A stretch of DNA of 64,000 bases from Sarcomyxa edulis (lineage: Eukaryota > Basidiomycota > Agaricomycetes > Agaricales > Mycenaceae). This document shows, in pieces, positions 31,284 through 42,183 of this stretch. The translations under genes and the position numbers were made by a program. Each line of letters opens with the position of its first letter. Positions within the stretch are counted from its first letter, which is position 1. Below the pieces are notes generated by a model. That model ran no database searches. It was given only the letters and a program-made list of their open reading frames with translations, and was not told where the DNA came from. Location: assembly GCA_009761415.1 (NCBI GenBank), contig QUOL01000001.1:3472001-3536000 (forward strand), given 5' to 3'.

Positions 31284-33871
31284 ATGTCATCTAGGACTGA
31301 TCGTTCTTCAACTACTGCAGACTCCCAGCCCTTAAGACAGCTTCGTATGTTCAAGTTCTATCCGTGCCTTGTGCAACTTGGACTTACCCTTCATTTCCAG
31401 CGCCACGTCGCACAAAGGAGGTTGCAGGCCAAGGTAGGTTAAATTTATCATAGAGCCCCCTTTCATGTATCCATCACTCATCTCCGTATTTTCAGCGTGG
31501 GCATCAATGATACCCGGAAGAAAGCGGACTTCCTCTACCGCCAAAGCCTCAGACAAGACCAAGATTCCGAAGACAGGTGTCGTCAAGGAGTCTGTACCAC
31601 CACAGGGTATGCATACACCGCTTGGTTTAGCTGTCAGATTCAACTCATGTTTAATCACTTCAGGTCGTCGTCAGTATCTGCCACCAGATCTCAGCAAGGA
31701 GTCATCTCCAACACAGAAGAAGACAAAGCCAGGCAAGTCTGGTCTCATATATCGGTAACTACAATACTGACGTCTCTATGTCAAGGTGCTATCAACACCC
31801 CCATCGCACTGGCCAAGACTACTCTATCAGAGACATCGGCCACGATTTCGCGCGCATACAAACATAGAAATCAACGGCAATCATCCGACGACGAAGATAC
31901 AGACAACCAAGACTCTGTTATGGCATCCGATGAAGATAGCAACATTAGTTCAGACCCTGAGGAAGATCCAGATGTGGTCGCGTCAAGGCTATATGACGAG
32001 GTAAGTTCAGGTTCCCACAAATCACCTCTCGGTCCGATGCCCTGATCAGATACCAATCCGTCAGATGCCTGGATGGAATGAGCCGAATTCGGAGGTAAAT
32101 CATCATCTATTGTTTCCTTCAGGCCTATCTAACAACACGTATCTTCGCAGGACAACAACAATATGAATATTGACACGATATTCTCGGATGACATCCGACC
32201 TTCTTCTCGCAAGAACAGTAAATCTATGGCTACTACTTCTGATGCTGACGAGGATGATGATATCTCGGGAACTGACCTTTTCACCCACCACCACCCACTC
32301 CCTCCGAAGTCTCAAACCCGACACTCAAGAAGCCAGAGCCAGTCCTCGTTGCCATCCGGCCACGATGTCCCTCTCAAAAGTGACAGTGTATACGAGTTAT
32401 CGAAGGCTATTCGTAGCCGGCGCTATGAGTCTAACCCAAAGTTGGACCGTAAGCTTGAGTCCACCCATGCTCACCGGGCTGGTGCCAAGTCGCATAGCAT
32501 CCACCGTGATAGGCCGGAGGCTTCTTATACCAAGCCAAAGACAAAACGAGAAATGAAGGCAGAATCAGAGGTGTGACTTGGACCTATTCAGGCTTTCGGC
32601 TCACTGACTCTCTTTTAGCAACCTACTTGGCAAGATGACACTTCTCGGGATCACGGCGGCTACGAACCTGCACGGTCAAAACGGCAATCTGCTGCAAGGT
32701 CTCGTACCGTCTCCGAGGGACACTCGAGCACAGTCTCACACTCGTCACTCAGCACTGACATCGTTATCGGGAGGCGCGGCAAGGTGAATCTTCTTGCCCA
32801 GTCCACCCGCATCAGATCGCTCCTCGACTATGCCAACAAGAAAGTCGTGGGTGATGGGCTATTCCGCGATGCGTTCCCGGACATTGGCGACCGAATCAAA
32901 TACGCACGAGATGCTGTATCGTCATGCGCGAAGAGACTGAACTTTAAAGATATCAGGGCGCGTATGAAAGCTGACAAGACCTACGCAAACGATCTTGCCG
33001 CTGTTGTAGGTATTTTTACACTGTAGCAGTTGGTTTCTGACTCGATCTTTTCACAGCCGGATGCACGCTTGACTCTCTTACGCGGAAAATTCAAGGAGGC
33101 TAGTATTCATGCCGTTACAGGACACTATAACATAGGAAATGGATCAGCGGAGGAGGTGTTAGCATTGCAGCAAAAGTTTAGATACATATATCCTGTTTCA
33201 AAGGTGACCGTTCCATTCGATCTCTATTACTTCCTGACTTACCGACTCGCGAACCTTTTGCAGCGCGGCAAATCTAACATCTCGAAACCATATCAGCATC
33301 CGGCACTTATTCACGTCTTTCGCACCTGCATATTCACGGGATCACCGTCACTCGCTACCTCATATCGCGACAGGTTTCAATCGTTCTCCGACTCGTTCTA
33401 CGAGTCGTGCTCCGAGCTGTTACCTGGATCTGAAGAAAAGTTGATGGTTCCGGATGTCCTCGTTGCGCTCGGGGCAACTAGTGTAAGTCAAATACTTTGT
33501 CCCTTGACTGTCGTATACTCACGGCTGGATTGTGCATGGTCAGATCTTTGCTGCTCTCGCGGAATGGTCTACTGGGACCCATGTCAAAGCCAGATTCTTA
33601 TCGTCTGTGTATGCCGATGTCTACAACAACCATATGCTGGCCATCGCAGGCGTTAAGGAGGAGAATGAAATGGCATATTACAATATGATGACCGGTATCT
33701 ACACTGCAGCCTCGTATGGAATCCATCTTTTTCATCGTTCGACAGCTCTGACTTATCGTTGAATCTAGTGGCTCGGGTTCTGTCCAACCTATTCAAGGTG
33801 ATGCCTTAGCTCTACTCGACATTGCAGCTCTTGCAGCCGGTGGAATGCCAGACTCGGACGACGAAGATTAG
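31284..33871 (+). CDS. DUF6532 domain protein, divergent from Plavaka
   Basis: About twelve exons join in frame. The N-terminal half is basic, Ser-rich and probably disordered (RRTKEVAGQAWASMIPGRKR, then acidic SDDEDTDNQDSVMASDEDSN, later RSRSQSQSSL-like stretches), suggesting a nuclear protein. The C-terminal half carries the DUF6532 features: KPYQHPALIHVFRTCIFTGS, a central VLVALGATSIFAALAEWSTG and VYADVYNNHMLAIAGVKE. It ends in an acidic tail PDSDDED at 33871. One intron (about 31736-31787) uses a GC donor (CCAG|GCAAGT). A transposon role is inferred only from position beside Plavaka and from the other DUF6532 gene beside a Tnp2 transposase. Confidence 0.75.
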
Positions 33872-34596
33872 TGCTGGTATCCCATATGACGGACTCCTCG
33901 TTTCGTTCATTCCTGAAGTCTTACCTCCTTATCTTGTTATACTCCTTTAATACTATGCATTCACCTCCATGTCTCTTACTTTTGTTATCTTCTACGATAC
34001 GTTTGCAGCATTTTATAGCATACTAAATTGCCTAATATAATATTAATTGTGACTACGCCATGCAACAAGAGAATAACTGGACAACAATCAGCAGCCTGCG
34101 GTACATCTTTCTGTATATTTAGTTGATATTTAGTACTAATTGGGGGAAATTTGGGGAGGTCACTTACAGTTAGGCCAATTGGTCGTATTAGATGTTAGTC
34201 GAGATTAGACAGAATCTAGAGCTAACAAGGACATATCTACTCTAATTGTAGACGGGGTGTTTTCCTGATGTTCATCCTCCAGAGATAATTCCTTCGTCTG
34301 ACCTGGCCGGCGCGGTTGTAATATTCAACGCTTGTTCAAACGTACTTCAAGATGTACCTCTTTGGTTCATCCAGTCATTTGATAGGGTATTCATTCTCTC
34401 ATCTCACTTTGCTTCCATCATTGAACTTTCAATCTCACTGTAGAGCGGAGCACAACCTTCAGAAACATGGATGAACGACTTGGATGTCGAATAGTAAACT
34501 AGTATAAGAAATTACAAGCTCTGAGTACTCGTATCTTTATCTCAATTCTTCATGACAATTTCACTGTAGCAAGAAAGGAAAACTCTGCGCAAATAC
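33872..34596. other. Intergenic / possible right terminus of the Plavaka element
   Basis: No gene seen. At 34194-34210 the minus strand reads GTCTAATCTCGACTAAC, resembling GTCTAATTGCCAACTAA on the plus strand at 20730-20746. ATTAG/CTAAT motifs are frequent in both places, as in subterminal repeats of CACTA elements. Confidence 0.3.
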
Positions 34597-36603
34597 CTAT
34601 TCGTCCTCCCCAAACAGCTCAGCCTCTCCTGCCTCCCTCCCTCCCAATAATGTGGCTCTTTTCCCGGCGATGACACTCAAATCAACGGTGGGGCCTTTAA
34701 GGCGACGTTTCTTCTGTCCGGGAGGCTTATCAGAGCCATTAGTAGTAGTCAGAGTAGAGGATTTTCGAAGGATTACACAAGGATTATGGGCCGGATTATT
34801 GAACGATTCTGGAGGATAATCGTGCCATAATCCAGATTCACTCTGACCGCGCAAAAATATTCCTAGGATTCTGCAAGATTATTGGAGGATTATCGAGGTC
34901 ACTAAAACAGCAAGAAATAAGGAGATCGAGTCTCATCACCATAATCGCGGCCATAATCCGACCATAATCGCAGCTGATAATCCTCGAAGCGCCTCCGGAG
35001 GCGCTTCGAGGATTCTCGAGGATTCTGATCATGGGTGATTATGGCCTTGGTTTTGGTCCTTAATCACGCTTTAATCCTGCTGTTAATCCTCGTGTAATCC
35101 TCCCGTAATCCTTTACTCTGACTACCACTATTGATTGTGCTCCTGCGCTTTCTTTCTTCATCAGGCTCCGGTTCGGCTTCGTCCCAGAGAGCTCCGCTAC
35201 TTGCCACCCGTTTTCCCAACCAATTCGGGTTTTCCTCCAAGAGTGCGGGCTGGACCATCCACGAACGGATACGATTCACAAGGCGTATCGCTTTCGGAGG
35301 TTCTGCCGCTTTCATCACAGGGCCCTTCTTCCGCTTGGTCATCAACTTGGCCTTGTCGGGATCAGGATCGGCTAGACTGTCTATATCCTGGTACAACGTC
35401 TTGAGCTGTCGAACAAAGGCTCAGATCAGGAAAACCAGGAGTTTACTACGATTCAAACCAAGAAACTCACCACATCACTTCGATAATCTGGGCTACGCAC
35501 TATATACACCATTTCTTCACCGTGGATCCTCTCTGGATCGTCCTCGTAATCGGACATGGCATTCAAGATGAACGCGCTGTCATATTTGGGATCAGTATAG
35601 ACAGAATTACCTCGCTTTCTGATACGTTGCTTCAGGACCTATCAAACGAGTCCGGTCAGTAGTGCAATCAAAATTCTCGTAGGAAAACTTACCGATTCGG
35701 CTCTAGAGTTTTTCATCGAGCGTTCCAACCGTTCGACTTCCACAGTATTCTCTTCTTCTTCTTCCAGCTGCTCTTCCCTTGCTTCTGCCGCCGCCGCCGC
35801 CGCCTCTCTAATCTTTCTATTTCTTTCATACTGAGAGCGCATGTACTTCGCCTTTGTTAATATCTTCCCTTTCAGATCGACATCCGACACTAAAGGAAGA
35901 ATCTTCTTCGCTGGAGGCCATGTGGATCCTCCGAATGCTCGAATGTGGTTGAAGATCGCGGTCAATACAGCAGTGTTTGGTGATTCTTGCACAGCGATCG
36001 ACCAATTGAAACGCAGGTATGGTTTTTTCGTAGTTTCGTCTTTGGGCCAGAGCTCATGTGTAACATCAATCCCGTTTGGATACGAAGGGAGGTTTTTGCC
36101 CGACAGACTGGAGCATCCCAGCAGAAGTCGCAAGGTCTGTTCGATGCAATTCTACGGTGCAAAATGGTTAGTTTCGAGACTATTCCATATGTACCATATG
36201 TACTCACCTTGAGCTCTTTGGACTTGAGGTCAACAGACCCACTCGCACCCTCTGCTGTCTCTTCCTCATCGTCTCCTTCTTCACCATTGGCTTCCGAGCT
36301 TGTTGCACCAGCAGCTGTTGCACTCCTGTCACGTCTTCGCGTCGTCGATGCACCCTCGTTGGCATCATCATCGGCCTCATCATCTTCATACACGATCCCG
36401 AGCTCCTTTTCAAGAATACTGACGCGCTCGTCGAGTATCGATGCTCTGTGAGTCATTTCTTTCATATCCAATCGAAGAATACCTATTTTTTGCTCCGATT
36501 TTGCTTTGTAGGCATCAAATTCACCACGGAGCTCTTTGAGGCCATCAAGTGCAGCATTAATCCGTTTGATGCCAGGCAGTGGAACGTTCGCAGGTGGTGC
36601 CAT
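34597..36603 (-). CDS. Hypothetical coiled-coil protein, C-terminal exon interrupted by a MITE
   Basis: Unrecognised Agaricomycete-type protein. Exons: 36603-36208, 36151-35693, 35638-35471, and 35405 downward. The start MAPPANVPLPGIKRINAALD is preferred over an upstream in-frame Met. A coiled coil (about residues 30-75, SILDERVSILEKELG) is followed by an acidic Ser/Glu stretch, then TKKPYLRFNWSIAVQESPNT, an Ala/Glu-rich helix, and a C-terminal block GEEMVYIVRSPDYRSDVLK. The last exon is broken at INSG by a 389-bp transposon (34741-35129), which adds about 20 foreign residues and a stop at 35064. The original tail (NGSDKPPGQKKRRLKGPTVD onward, stop 34597) lies beyond it. Unless the insert is spliced out, the protein loses its basic tail. 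Confidence 0.6.
34741..35129. mobile_element. 389-bp MITE made largely of GGATTA/TAATCC motifs
   Basis: Terminal inverted repeats start AGTAGTAGTCAGAGTAGAGG at the left and, in reverse complement, AGTGGTAGTCAGAGTAAAGG at the right, both running on into AGGATTACAC(A/G)AGGATTA. It is flanked by ATT (34738-34740 and 35130-35132), although a TA duplication fits equally well. The interior carries more than a dozen GGATTA/TAATCC copies and variants (GGATTC, ATAATCG). A perfect 36-bp palindrome (34979-35014, half-site ending GAAGCGCCTCC) sits near its centre. Confidence 0.85.
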
Positions 36604-37506
36604 GAGTACTATGAGGACAAAAGGTGAACCGTCCGTCCATTGACCCTCAAAATCGATATTAATCCATAAAAATCGAAGCAGAAGGTCGAGTTTATTGGAT
36701 GGGCCTTCGCATCGAAACAAGTAATTGTATAGTTCTATTGATGGGAGTGGATACCTTCTGTACATGCAATATATACATATCTTCCCTTTCGCAGTCCTTC
36801 GGACGAGATCTTGTGACCAATAACGATATTGAGCCATCGATATCAGAGCTGCAGCAAGCGGGCAGGGCCTGCAGCTGGGTGGTCGAGATTCCCTCTTCCT
36901 ATGATGTGGTCAGAATGTAGATCGAAATGTGACCGAAATACCATAATAACTTGATAAATGCACAGATATTCTCGATTGGACCAAATGTGGGCGGAATGTG
37001 GTCGGAATGACTATCGGATCCGATCATTCCCGCCTCATTGCCCAAATCAGAAATCTACGGTTTCTTGCAGTGCAACGAGTGGCGTAAGAATCTGTAATGG
37101 TCCTCACTCTCTGGCAGCTCTCGCCTGGCTGGTGCTAAGTACAAGTTCAGTAAGTACTAAGTATCGTGATCGTCCATACACATCGTGCCGTGTACAAAAG
37201 CTGCAAGTTCCCCTGCTCATGTAAGTAATTGTCACCCTTCGGTTGCTCTTTGGGAGCATTGAAAAGATCACAAGCAATTTGCAAACAACTTGGAAGGGGT
37301 CGATCTTGGGCATGCATCATGTGCTTGATTGTATTTGGATTTTGAACCTACGAGTAACGCGAGGAAATATCTGGAAGAAAACAACACAACACATTGACCG
37401 GCGTCCTTTGAATTGATTGAACTATGATAACACCAAGTATTTATACTGGAGAGCTTAAGCGCAGTGCAGGCAATAATGAATGGACCACTCACCTGCCGCA
37501 TCTCAA
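36604..37506. other. Intergenic region
   Basis: No gene that I can support. Frames here are short and lack splice-consistent continuation. Confidence 0.3.
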
Positions 37507-37752
37507 TCAATCGATGCACTTGTCACGGAAACCCGACCGTTCGCAACACTCAGCGAACGCCTTAATTCTTTCCGGATTAACATTCAGATTGCATGTGTTG
37601 TCGCGGAGGGGGTTACTATTGACGCGTGCGCAGCAGCGCCTAGATTCGAGGACTTGGAGGGTATCGGCCTTGTAACACGCGCAGAAGATGGCGTTGACTT
37701 GAGTCAATGCGGCCAAGACAACAGCAACATGGAGGATGGAAAAGTACTGCAT
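37507..37752 (-). CDS. Small secreted cysteine-rich protein, 81 residues
   Basis: A single-exon frame with a clear signal peptide (MQYFSILHVAVVLAALTQVNA) and a mature part of about 60 residues holding eight cysteines in the order CxC, CC, C, CC, C. Even cysteine number and size fit a disulphide-stabilised extracellular protein. The spacing does not match hydrophobins, which begin with a lone cysteine before the first pair. Many mushroom-forming fungi encode such proteins, some acting in interactions with plants or other organisms; nothing here assigns a role. The gene is isolated, and its start codon context (CACCATGC) is favourable. Confidence 0.55.
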   Translation of the reverse strand: MQYFSILHVAVVLAALTQVNAIFCACYKADTLQVLESRRCCARVNSNPLRDNTCNLNVNPERIKAFAECCERSGFRDKCID

Positions 37753-38498
37753 GGTGGTTACTCTGAACAGATATCAGCAAGTGGGAAAGCTCAAAAGCGA
37801 AGACGTTGCTCACAGTGTCGGCAACTAGGGGAAGCCGTGAATATGTTGAGAGGATGCAGTCAGAAATGAAACAAGATCATGCGAGAGAGGGAAGACTCAC
37901 CGAGTTTGGAGTCGAGGGTCGATGGAGAAATGGGTTCACCAGCCTTCAACTTTATAGTAGGTTTGTTCGCTTCAGTGAGCTGATTACACTCTTGTTGATT
38001 GAGACGGGATATCAGGATTCTCGCGGCACAATGGAACTCGCAATCTATCGAAATGTCTGTAGAACCTACTTGTACAGTGGTAAGAGCCACATTCATTCAA
38101 ACTGTTCGGCTTACTATTCTGTAATATAATAAATATCGGAAGGCAAAAAAGGGTTGGAGAATCATATCGCATTTTCGAGCACTATTGCGCTCAAGTGAAT
38201 TGAAGTGGCGTCGACGTGCACTGCAGGAAAGTTGATGAGCAATATATATGGTGCTAGTTATAGAAAGTACTGACACCTCTAATTGCACGATACTATCGGA
38301 GTGCTTAGGCCATGTGTGTGATGAGGCCACTGGCAGGAAGTCGAACCAAGCTTGGATCATGCAACTTGTGCTTGCTGACGCAGTCGACACTGGTGTAATT
38401 CCTACTCTTCACCCGTCCACATTGCGTCCAAGGACCCAAGGGTAGACCGGGTGAATAAAACTTTCAAGGATAACATTTGGTCATCTAGAACACTTGGC
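37753..38498. other. Intergenic region
   Basis: A 78-codon minus-strand frame (37860-38096) ends in TIKLKAGEPISPSTLDSKLG next to a good GTGAGT donor and could be an exon of an upstream leader or decayed gene. I could not connect it to a full model. Confidence 0.25.
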
Positions 38499-40699
38499 TC
38501 ATACTCTGCACAACCCCCATTCATCCCATCTCTCACTTCCAACACCAGCACCTACGATGAATAAATCATCTACGTCGTACTTGTGTTTGATTTGACTCAA
38601 GCGACGATAATTAGGTCCGAAGAACGTTATCTCAAACCGGGGTTCGCGGACATCACCTTCGTTGATGTAGGACCCACTTTCGGGGCCTGCGAGACGTTCA
38701 AGGAGTGGGACTGCTTGTGAGGTGAGACGCTTCCGGACTGCCATGACATCTGCGGGAGTATCAGAATCCGGCCAGCCTTGAGAGATGATAATCTTGACCA
38801 GGTTGTGGTGTCAATAGGACTCTACCGATAGATTCGAGAGGGGCACTTACGTGAGCCCTAGCAGTTCTCCAGGCCGGATTGACAGCGGAAGAGATATTCG
38901 CGTTCTCAGCAACTTTCCCTGTGGATTGAAAGAAAGGAATACACATTAAGCACAGAGCTTGACCAAGGAGTAAACATGTCGAGACGTACCTCCAACAACA
39001 AGATGTCCGAAAATACCGACCAAAAATGATTGATTAGGGCTGAAAGTGGTCATATTATTCAGTACATTTGGCAATCAAGTTATATGAAAAGCAATGCGTA
39101 CTAAGAGATACCCTGATTAAGTAGTTGTGTATACGTTTCGCCCACAGACTGCGGTGAGTCCCTATACACGATGTCCGGAATAAGACGCGAGCCCAAGATC
39201 CAATTCGTGCCCACTCCGTCGTCTGGGATAGTCAATACATCGTTGATGGACACTTGTCTGGAGCTCTGTTCAATCGTTGCTCCTTTGGCTAGGGCTTCGT
39301 CCAGGAAGGGCTTCAGAGCATTGTCGGCTTCCTCGACGGTGGCATTTGGGATGTAAGTAGATGTTACCATAGAGTAACCTTTGTCCGTGCCATTGTCGTA
39401 TACATAGAAGTACTGGCCTAAACGCAACGGGGCCCAATCGTAGACATGCTGAGCATGTAATGTGGCAAGATCGCCCATCTCTTCGGTCGTATTGACGTGG
39501 ATCACCGCACTATGAAAAGCGGCATCGAAAGTCGGGAAGGTCCGTAGTGTGGCGGATATCACCACACCCCAGCTCCCTGGGCCTCCGCCTCTCATAGCCC
39601 AGAACACTGATCTAGAAGTGAGACATAGAAGCCGAAAACGAACTGATTGGCTCACGATCTGAATACTCTGCGTCATTTACAGTGACTAGATTTCCGTCCG
39701 CAAGAACGACCTGGAATTCTGAGATGCACTCAGCAAAGGAAAAAAGACAGAAAAATTGTGCACGAGAAATGTACATACGAAGGACGTTGTCCGAACCCAG
39801 TCCAAATGTCGGGGACAAAGTAGAATGCCCTCCGCCTTGGACGTAACCTCCAGCAGAGACAATCGTAGCGGCCGTTCCTCCGACGAAAATCTTTCCTGCA
39901 GCTTTGCTGGCAGGGTAAAGCATGTTTAGAGTAACACCGCTTCCTACTGTCACCGCGCTTCCTTTATCCTCACCATTGACGATGAAATGATCCGTGAAAG
40001 TTATATTGTGGAGATTGTGAGTCCATAGTAGAAGGGAGTCTTTCGCAGTCGAACGACCTAATAGGTCGTGGCCGGAAGCTTTGATCGAGACGCGAAGGTT
40101 GTGGGTACGAGCGAAATTGACTCCGGCCTGAGATATACATCGGGTAAACACGCTGACGCGTTCGAATTTCGTTAGGACATACCTGTATATCAGTCGCAGA
40201 GGTGGCCGCTACTGCGTACAGTGGGACGTCACCTTGGCCACAAACAGTAGAGTTGCGCAAGCAGAGCGAAGGGGGATGCGAGTCATAATCCTACATCAGA
40301 GCTTTAATGTTACGGTGCAGGTACACTTTATAACACTATCGCACGTACTTGCTCCCAATTTACCTGTGTCAAATAATCAGTAACGAGATCAGACTCGATT
40401 TAGAGATATAAGTATGGACTGACTTGATTCAGAGCGCCCGGGATATTATACCGAAACGTGGAACTGCCCCATTGAGCGTCTGTGCATGCCCCGCCCGGCA
40501 GACTCCTACAAAATTCTGCAGATGGGACGGCTGTGACGAGTCTCCCCGATATGCTGGCGTTGAACGCATTCCATTGAGCTCTGGTAGGGAATCCGGGATC
40601 GCCAGGGACGTTTCTGCAGCTCCTGCTGGACGTCGCAGGGACGCCTTGCGCGTAGGCCTTGAGCCCGAAAGCGAAGTAGATGAGCCCAGTGAATCTCAT
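38499..40699 (-). CDS. Secreted FAD-linked oxidase (berberine-bridge/VAO family), left copy
   Basis: Predicted flavoenzyme oxidising a small molecule outside the cell. It opens with a signal peptide (MRFTGLIYFAFGLKAYAQ), then CRNVPGDPGFPTRAQWNAFN. The FAD-binding half contains IKASGHDLLGRSTA, whose His is the usual covalent FAD attachment residue in this family, and GGGHSTLSPTFGLGSDNVL. The substrate-side half contains FWAMRGGGPGSWGVV. The C-terminal BBE segment ends GVGSERWDEWGLCRV at 38499. Introns include one on each side of a 15-nt exon (40363-40349, residues VNWEQ). No frameshift was found. A close paralogue (55243-57430) lies in the opposite orientation beyond RPB1. Substrate unknown. 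Confidence 0.85.
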
Positions 40700-42183
40700 A
40701 CCAGTTTTTGTTATGGTTTGAAGTGACTAGGGCCCTTATATACATGTCGAGGTCCCTGAAGGAGCACTCGGGCATGAAAGGAGATGGATGATCCAGGCTG
40801 ACGCAGGGTCGGAAATAGCATTCATTCCCCTTCAAGTTCCGAGGTGCGGCAGCACTGGCGTCAGAGAATAATCAAGGCAAAAAAGTCACAAAAACGCACC
40901 AAAATAGTCGGGGAAAATGCAGCGATGAGCCCGCAAGCGCAGAAGGATGGCCAAGTTCCGAGGATTCTTCCTCAAAGAGAAAATATGTCGAGGGAATTCG
41001 AACGACACGCGAAGTTTGCACGCGAGGTCAACACCTGAGTCCTAATGAGCGCTAGTAGATGACCGTATCAAGAACGCGCAGAAGGGACTCAGGACTCGGG
41101 CCACATACCAGATACGATCTTTGAGCAGGCACACCTAGCTCTGCCGCCAGTCAACTTATAGTGACTGCCAGTCAGTGAAACGTACATCTTAGTCGAGATC
41201 CGGGAGCTTCGGCTTGAAATATAGATCCATTGCATCTATCCTTCAGGGCCACCGAGAAATAATCCATGTCTATGCAAGTATAAGTAACAAAATCGATAGA
41301 GGGAAAGTCACACTTACCATCAATGTAGCAGCGAGCTACTAGTACACATTCATCTGCACGGCTCCAATGCTCCTCTAGATCTGTACGCTCCAAAGTCCTC
41401 CAGGACATGGGCTTCGACAAGTCCCATAAAGTGACATATACGGGGGTCTACGTCGCCTGCCACGCGCTGGCGAAGCTGTATATAAGTTTCTCCAATTTTG
41501 GCATGCATCATACTTCTCAGCGTTCTAAGTAGATATCTACAGATGTAAGTGGGGGGGGGGAGTTCAAATTGAAGGGTCCGCCAGAAGTCAGGTAGATCAC
41601 GATTCCAGGAAGGTTTGGAGCGCTGCGCTAATCATGAAAGATAACTTGTAGTAAGTATTGCCGGCCTGGATTTCCTATCGCGACGTCCGCGTCTCGATAA
41701 GACATAACATTCAACGTTCAACGACAGTCGAGGATGGCCGTGGAATTTGAAAGTTTCTAGCAGCAGTGGCTGTGCCAGTGCCCTGAATGCCCTCAGACGA
41801 AACCTCATACAAGTCACAAGTAGATTCCCTCCACGTATATGTGCCATACTATTATTTACGAGCACTAAATTTTTAGCTTATGTACGATGGCAGTATGCAG
41901 TCGAATCTTTGTATTCTTTCATCAGTAGCGCCCAAGGAATTGTTCTGGACGGGAGGTGTCATTGCAATTAATACCGCATGGCAGTGGATCTCGCTGTCAG
42001 GACAATAATAGTTGTGGTCCTTGCTGTTTCGCAGGTGTCTAGTATTGAGATATTGAGATGTTTCGTAGACAGTCGAAGATAGCCATAATTAGCCATACGA
42101 TGATGGACATTGCCTGCAAAACGAAGTACAATCAATTCGTCGGCTTTCCAGTCAGATAGAAAGTAGGTAGTTACCGCTGGCAA
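40700..42183. other. Upstream region of the left oxidase, with duplicated promoter sequence
   Basis: The reverse complement of about 40960-41110 matches about 54830-54965 upstream of the right oxidase (shared GGCCCGAGTCCTGA, TGATACGGTCATC, TCGCGTGCAA). An F-box-like relic occupies 41330-41610 and contains a G10 run near 41551. Otherwise no gene. Confidence 0.5.
41330..41610 (-). pseudogene. Relic of an F-box-like paralogue
   Basis: The minus strand near 41600-41560 reads DLPDFWRTLQFEL, matching DYPDFWPSFKFELLPS of the intact copies. After a G10/C10 run and a deletion, the end of the gene reappears as RTDLEEHWSRADECV, matching the C-terminus of the copy at 42184. Most of the body is missing. 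Confidence 0.55.

Noticed and set aside
37507..37752. Hydrophobin
   Set aside because: Eight cysteines are present, but the order CxC-CC-C-CC-C differs from C-CC-C-C-CC-C.
37860..38096. Separate small gene with TIKLKAGEPISPSTLDSKLG
   Set aside because: No signal peptide or family, and it could not be spliced into a full model.
41172..41420. Intact 82-codon gene
   Set aside because: Its end matches the F-box-like C-terminus, but the remainder is out of frame; treated as part of a relic.
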